NCBI GenBank assembly: GCA_018065965.1
Contig: JAGHSH010000108.1
Coordinates: forward strand, 1 to 8,908
Source: Candidatus Apopatocola equi
GTDB taxonomy: Bacteria; Bacillota; Clostridia; Oscillospirales; Oscillospiraceae
Length of the DNA: 8,908 nt
Reading direction: 5' to 3'
Part shown: positions 6,601-8,908 of the stretch, in pieces
How positions within the stretch are numbered: position 1 is the first letter of the stretch
Layout: each line of letters opens with the position of its first letter
Position numbers and translations under genes: made by a program
The notes under the pieces: model-generated
Database searches by the model: none
Told to the model about the DNA's origin: nothing
Seen by the model: the letters and a program-made list of their open reading frames with translations, nothing else

Positions 6601-7342
6601 ATACTTCTTTGATAACTATACCCCCGGCAAGCTCCGCTGTCTGGAGGACAGAAGCGGCCAGACCGCTCCGTCCGAGGTCACAACGGAGGAATATATGCAG
6701 TCCGGCAGCGTGATCAGCGTGGATAGCGCCTACTGCCTCTTCACCCCGGTGGGCACCCAGGCCCAGTATGCCATCTGCTCGCCCATCTGCGATAAATACG
6801 GAACGATCTATTTCAAGAACGATTCCGCCCAGCTCATGGCGCTGGGCAGCGGCATCGAAAAGCTGGAGCTGGACAGACAGCCCGACAAGCTCAGCTACGA
6901 TGAGGGCGAATGCTTCGATCCCACGGGCATGAAGGTGCTGGCCACCTATAAAAACGGCGCCGTGCGGGATGTGACGGACTATGTGAGCTGGTCGGAGAAG
7001 CCGCTCCGCGCCGACGATACGGAGTTCGAGCTGCGCTTCGAGCACGTGATGTATCATGACGCCGAGGGTGAGAGCGGCGTGGTCATCCCCTCTCCTTATG
7101 TATATGTAACGCTGCAGATCGCCGCCCGGGATATGTCCGGCGATACCAACGATGACGGCGAGATCGACAATGTGGATGCGGCGCTGGTCTATGCCGACGG
7201 CAACGGCGTGCGTCCCCTCACCGATGACGAGCGCGGCCGCTCCGACATCAACGGGGATAAGACCGTGGACGCCGTGGACGCTGCGGAGATCTATGAGGTC
7301 TTCAACGATCCTGCCCACACGGTGAAGAAAGGAGGGAAGTGA
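3698..7342 (+). CDS. C-terminal part: beta domains, PQQ-like propeller, Ig-like domain, dockerin
   Basis: The frame is actually open from 3608, just after the premature TAA. 3698 is a GTG codon without a real ribosome binding site and is probably not a translation start. Numbered as in the full-length protein, residues 480-547 form a PEGA-like module (CSLAVFDSEEH, LLPGERYHYVA). Residues 675-778 form a cadherin-like beta-sandwich (LKSLALST, FNRETLNYCIELSNDE, NSYSIRIIKK). Residues 781-854 form a second PEGA-like module (PAEAVVYI, LIPGSSYSYTVTAPGYRA). Residues 866-1294 form a PQQ-type beta-propeller opened by AEWPSFRADTSNNGV, with seven or eight blade-like units such as IQAFDATTLESLWLY and FLSMDPRTGRIIDSI. 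Residues 1297-1387 are a bacterial Ig-like domain (YDEGECFDPTGMKVLATY). Residues 1390-1449 are a type I dockerin with two calcium loops, DTNDDGEIDNVD and DINGDKTVDAVD, each having D/N/D/D at loop positions 1, 3, 5 and 12. The dockerin predicts binding to a cohesin; cohesin-like proteins flank it on both sides. Confidence 0.82.
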   Translation: MEGTLSVGEDAPAPVVTAELPDGNWFGEIRLSRSTGDQFEGARFADENAADEHSTVFLVEDALNTNPVIWVGMGEVPDRENTTLRTVYTDLNGKDQSATKRSWESRTTALVACLDRSMTDRELTLEACCSVDGAVQIQSHRIVLRRFPTVKSIKLLLPDGSEHFCLPGFSAVNGNYGVTVVTDTLRLEAESFGTEGYSVEGTGSFDCAEDTERTLTVRYADGREFSYHFAVSHAAAAYVRIDTPAGCSLAVFDSEEHSVTPGADGRYALLPGERYHYVASRTDRFHASASFVAEDGMHLTAAAPESTGVLESLAFYDKSSYKTRKAYLDPDTFIPGGEKVRVTLPDAASILYVQATAAQGYSVTAVFGTESGEKTVVIGNKVSDTGGANALTSCVAVGGSSAPLAIRCSRSENGVNYYEETRLLLCRSTHLKSLALSTPTQDVSLLDEKGNSVKFNRETLNYCIELSNDETVLELVYEFLTDEGYTLRINGAEQSARSVSLPLDPELETESLTLQVSHRDENAIENSYSIRIIKKAPVPVRFVTEPAEAVVYIVNNQTELRVFPDENGVASLIPGSSYSYTVTAPGYRAVQDTLYSPPEGGETLELELLEAKGSEHREVSAEWPSFRADTSNNGVVGFATPIKAEDAALYWATKLGDGYGSDATGCPIIADGYLYTYAGNCIYKVDTVSVEVVAKGTMERSSSFAINNPTYAEGMIFVGLSDGGIQAFDATTLESLWLYTDPLGGQPNCPIVVHNGFLYTGFWSGEELKADLVCLSLTDEDAEKSDEAKLATWRYTCKGGFYWAGCYVCDNYLLVGTDDGQAGYTKGYASFLSMDPRTGRIIDSITLKQPGDIRSAVTMADGTAYFTTKGGYFYCVDVDGNGRLGTLRYIKLQNGSDTAPAMSTCTPAIWNGRAYIGVCGSSQFGEYSGHNITVIDLQNWCIAYSVPTQGYPQTSGLVTTAYGGSVYVYFFDNYTPGKLRCLEDRSGQTAPSEVTTEEYMQSGSVISVDSAYCLFTPVGTQAQYAICSPICDKYGTIYFKNDSAQLMALGSGIEKLELDRQPDKLSYDEGECFDPTGMKVLATYKNGAVRDVTDYVSWSEKPLRADDTEFELRFEHVMYHDAEGESGVVIPSPYVYVTLQIAARDMSGDTNDDGEIDNVDAALVYADGNGVRPLTDDERGRSDINGDKTVDAVDAAEIYEVFNDPAHTVKKGGK
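7328..7335 (+). promoter_or_regulatory. Ribosome binding site that decides a GTG start
   Basis: AAAGGAGG inside the last codons of the preceding gene lies 10 nt before GTG 7346. No ATG nearby gives a signal peptide in this frame, whereas the GTG start does. This fixes the start of the downstream gene. Confidence 0.8.
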
Positions 7343-7345
7343 GCA

Positions 7346-8908
7346 GTGAAACGTTTCTACCCGCGTATCCTTTCGCTTCTGCTCGTGATCACGCTCCTCT
7401 CCTCGCTCTTTCCCTTATCGGCCCGCGCAGAGAGCGAGATGCTGACAGCGGATCGGGAGGAGCTCTCCGCCGGAGATCTCCTTACCCTGACGCTGCACCA
7501 GACGGATAGCGTGCCGGTCTGCACGACTGTCAGCTACCGGCTCTGGTTCGACTCCGCCCTCTTTCAGCTGGAGTCGAACGAGTGCGGCGAGGTCTGCCCG
7601 ACCCTGCGCCTGTCTGCGCTGAAAACCGTCGGCGGCAAGAGCTGCTATGACATCAGCATGGTGGACCCGGAGAGCCGGGGCATGGCGCTGCAGCCGGGAG
7701 AGCTGTATACGCTCCGCTTCCGCGCTGCGGGGGATGTTCCTGCCGGCACGGAGGCCGATTTCCGGCTGGAGCTCCGCTCCCGGCTGGACGGGGAAATGAA
7801 GAGCATACTCCCCGAGAAAAACAGGGAAACGCTCCGCGTCCGCTTCAAGGCCTCGGAGCAGTACCGCATCTCCCTGCGGGGAGATAAGGAGTGTCTGGTG
7901 GGCGAGGGCGTGCTGACGGAGGTACTGGTGTCTCATCCCGCCCCGGGCACAGACTCCTTTGCCTCTCTGGATATGAGCCTTACCTACGACCCTGCGATCC
8001 TGAAGCTCGAAACGGAAACGCTGGAGGACGGCCGGCTCTATGAGAGCGAGAAGGGCAGGCTGCGCATCCTTCTCTACGGGCCTGTGAGAAGCTGCAGCAC
8101 CGAGAACGCCGCCTTCAGCCTTCGCTTCACGGCCATCGCCCCCGGCAGCACCGAGATCCGATGCACGGAGGCCTGTGCGGACAGCGCCGAATATGCCGCC
8201 GGACGCGATGCGCCCCCGGCGGATATCTCCGCCGCCGTACTCTCCTGCACGGTTCTGCGCTCCGACCGGGAGTATACGGTCACGCTGCCGGATATCTATA
8301 CCGGCGCTGCCTCCGTCAAGGACGGAGCGGATTATATTTTCTACCCCGGCGATTCCAATTACGATTATGAACTTCCCAAGGCCGAAATAGACGGCGAGAG
8401 CGTTCCGGTGTACCCCACGGAGGACGGCGGCTACCGGATCGAAAAGGTCAGCGGCGAGCTGACCGTTACGGGCAGCCGCAGCGGCAAGACCTATTCCGTG
8501 ACGCTGTATGGCGACGGCCGGGAGGATGTGACCACGCCGTCCAAAGCGGAATACCACCGGGATTTCGTTGTCACCCTTCACGCCGAGGAGGGCTATACCT
8601 ACGGCTTTGAGGCCACCTCCAACGGCGAGAGCGTACCGGTGGAGCAGCGGGGCGAGAGCTATGTGATCCCCGGCAGCTTCGTAACGGGCGCCATCCGGCT
8701 GACCGTCACCAAGACGGCAGGCGGCCAAGAGGGCGGCGATTACAGCGTGACCTACTCCGGCACCGGTGTGGGCGACGTCCGCGCCGAGAACGGAACGGAC
8801 AGTGCGCCCACCACGGCAAAGGCCGGGGAGGATTTCAGCTTCGCTATTGCGAAAAAGAGCGGCTATACCTATTCCGTTACCATTTCCTGCAGGGACAAGG
8901 GCGTAACG
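7346..8908 (+). CDS. Secreted protein with two cohesin-like domains and tandem beta modules (3' end outside window)
   Basis: 521 codons are visible from GTG 7346 and the frame is open at the window end. Residues 1-28 are a signal peptide (MKRFYPRILSLLLVITLLSS, predicted cleavage at ARA-E). Residues about 30-168 form a first cohesin-like domain (SAGDLLTLTL, YRLWFDSALFQLES, LQPGELYTLRFRAAG). Residues about 172-305 form a second (GEGVLTEVLVS, SLDMSLTYDPAILKLE, TENAAFSLRFTAIAPGSTEI), the latter having the classical 'yDp..L' and 'l.F.a...G' strands. Residues from about 310 hold tandem beta modules starting YTVTLPD (310), YSVTLYGDG (383) and YSVTYSGTG (466), with shared GESVPV and EGYTYGF/SGYTYSV elements. 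It lies 3 nt after the dockerin gene, so the two are translationally close and in one operon. Inferred role: a scaffold or anchoring partner for the dockerin protein. Any membrane, SLH or sortase anchor would lie beyond the window. Confidence 0.82.
   Translation, partial: MKRFYPRILSLLLVITLLSSLFPLSARAESEMLTADREELSAGDLLTLTLHQTDSVPVCTTVSYRLWFDSALFQLESNECGEVCPTLRLSALKTVGGKSCYDISMVDPESRGMALQPGELYTLRFRAAGDVPAGTEADFRLELRSRLDGEMKSILPEKNRETLRVRFKASEQYRISLRGDKECLVGEGVLTEVLVSHPAPGTDSFASLDMSLTYDPAILKLETETLEDGRLYESEKGRLRILLYGPVRSCSTENAAFSLRFTAIAPGSTEIRCTEACADSAEYAAGRDAPPADISAAVLSCTVLRSDREYTVTLPDIYTGAASVKDGADYIFYPGDSNYDYELPKAEIDGESVPVYPTEDGGYRIEKVSGELTVTGSRSGKTYSVTLYGDGREDVTTPSKAEYHRDFVVTLHAEEGYTYGFEATSNGESVPVEQRGESYVIPGSFVTGAIRLTVTKTAGGQEGGDYSVTYSGTGVGDVRAENGTDSAPTTAKAGEDFSFAIAKKSGYTYSVTISCRDKGVT

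Larger units (their letters stand above)
2966..7342 (+). pseudogene. Large secreted dockerin/PQQ-propeller protein interrupted by an in-frame TAA
   Basis: From ATG 2966 (ribosome binding site GGAGGG at 2949-2954) to TGA 7340-7342 there is one uninterrupted frame of 1459 codons, except for a TAA at 3605-3607 (codon 214). The frame does not shift. Codons directly after the TAA (YEQKTESSGTELSLLAGTYR) continue a PEGA-like beta domain that starts before it (YTVRFALTQGGKKPAKATVTVVD). A single-base change from GAA, AAA or CAA would explain the break. No start with a good ribosome binding site follows the TAA, and any reinitiated product would lack a signal peptide. The intact protein would be about 1458 residues: signal peptide, possible beta-grasp domain, helices, beta domains, propeller, Ig-like domain, dockerin. 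Options are a recent nonsense mutation, a sequencing error, or readthrough. The long downstream frame with no other lesion favours a very recent or artificial break. Confidence 0.75.

Noticed and set aside
4193..7318. Very long minus-strand open frame (about 1041 codons) opposite the propeller/dockerin gene
   Set aside because: It is a mirror of a GC-rich gene. The protein is dominated by His, Ala, Gly, Val and Arg with no domains, no signal peptide and no ribosome binding site, while the plus strand encodes clear propeller and dockerin motifs.
7415..8728. Minus-strand open frame of about 437 codons
   Set aside because: It lies opposite the cohesin-like gene, with shadow-type composition and no recognisable domain or ribosome binding site.

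Overview
The window looks like a chromosomal segment of a Gram-positive anaerobe of the class Clostridia, probably an Oscillospiraceae/Ruminococcaceae-type gut bacterium. This is inferred from GC-rich coding sequence, strong GGAGG-type ribosome binding sites, rho-independent terminators, and secreted proteins built from cohesin-like, dockerin, InlB B-repeat, PEGA-like and PQQ-propeller modules. No species can be named from the sequence alone.

Layout. (1) Bases 1-312 (+): the C-terminal end of a 6-phosphofructokinase, followed by a strong hairpin terminator that can work in both directions. (2) Bases 401-652: an intergenic stretch with no convincing gene. (3) Bases 653-1678 (-): a membrane-anchored cohesin-like/InlB-repeat protein. 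(4) Bases 1679-2563: a divergent control region. It holds two back-to-back cobalamin (B12) riboswitches, one per strand. Each has a promoter upstream and an intrinsic terminator between aptamer and gene. (5) Bases 2564-8908 (+): a small helical protein; a very large secreted protein (signal peptide, possible beta-grasp domain, helical segment, several beta domains, PQQ-like propeller, Ig-like domain, C-terminal dockerin) broken by one in-frame TAA at codon 214; and, 3 nt after it, a secreted protein with two cohesin-like domains followed by tandem beta modules that runs off the window.

Working model (inference). When cobalamin is scarce, both riboswitches let transcription through. The cell then makes a dockerin-tagged propeller protein together with two cohesin-type partners, at least one of them membrane-anchored. 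This would be a cellulosome-like cohesin-dockerin assembly used for corrinoid capture or handling rather than for polysaccharide breakdown. No glycoside hydrolase, BtuFCD transporter or cobalamin-synthesis gene is visible in the window, so B12 control is the main functional clue. The premature TAA means the central protein may be inactive in this particular strain, unless it is a sequencing error or is read through.
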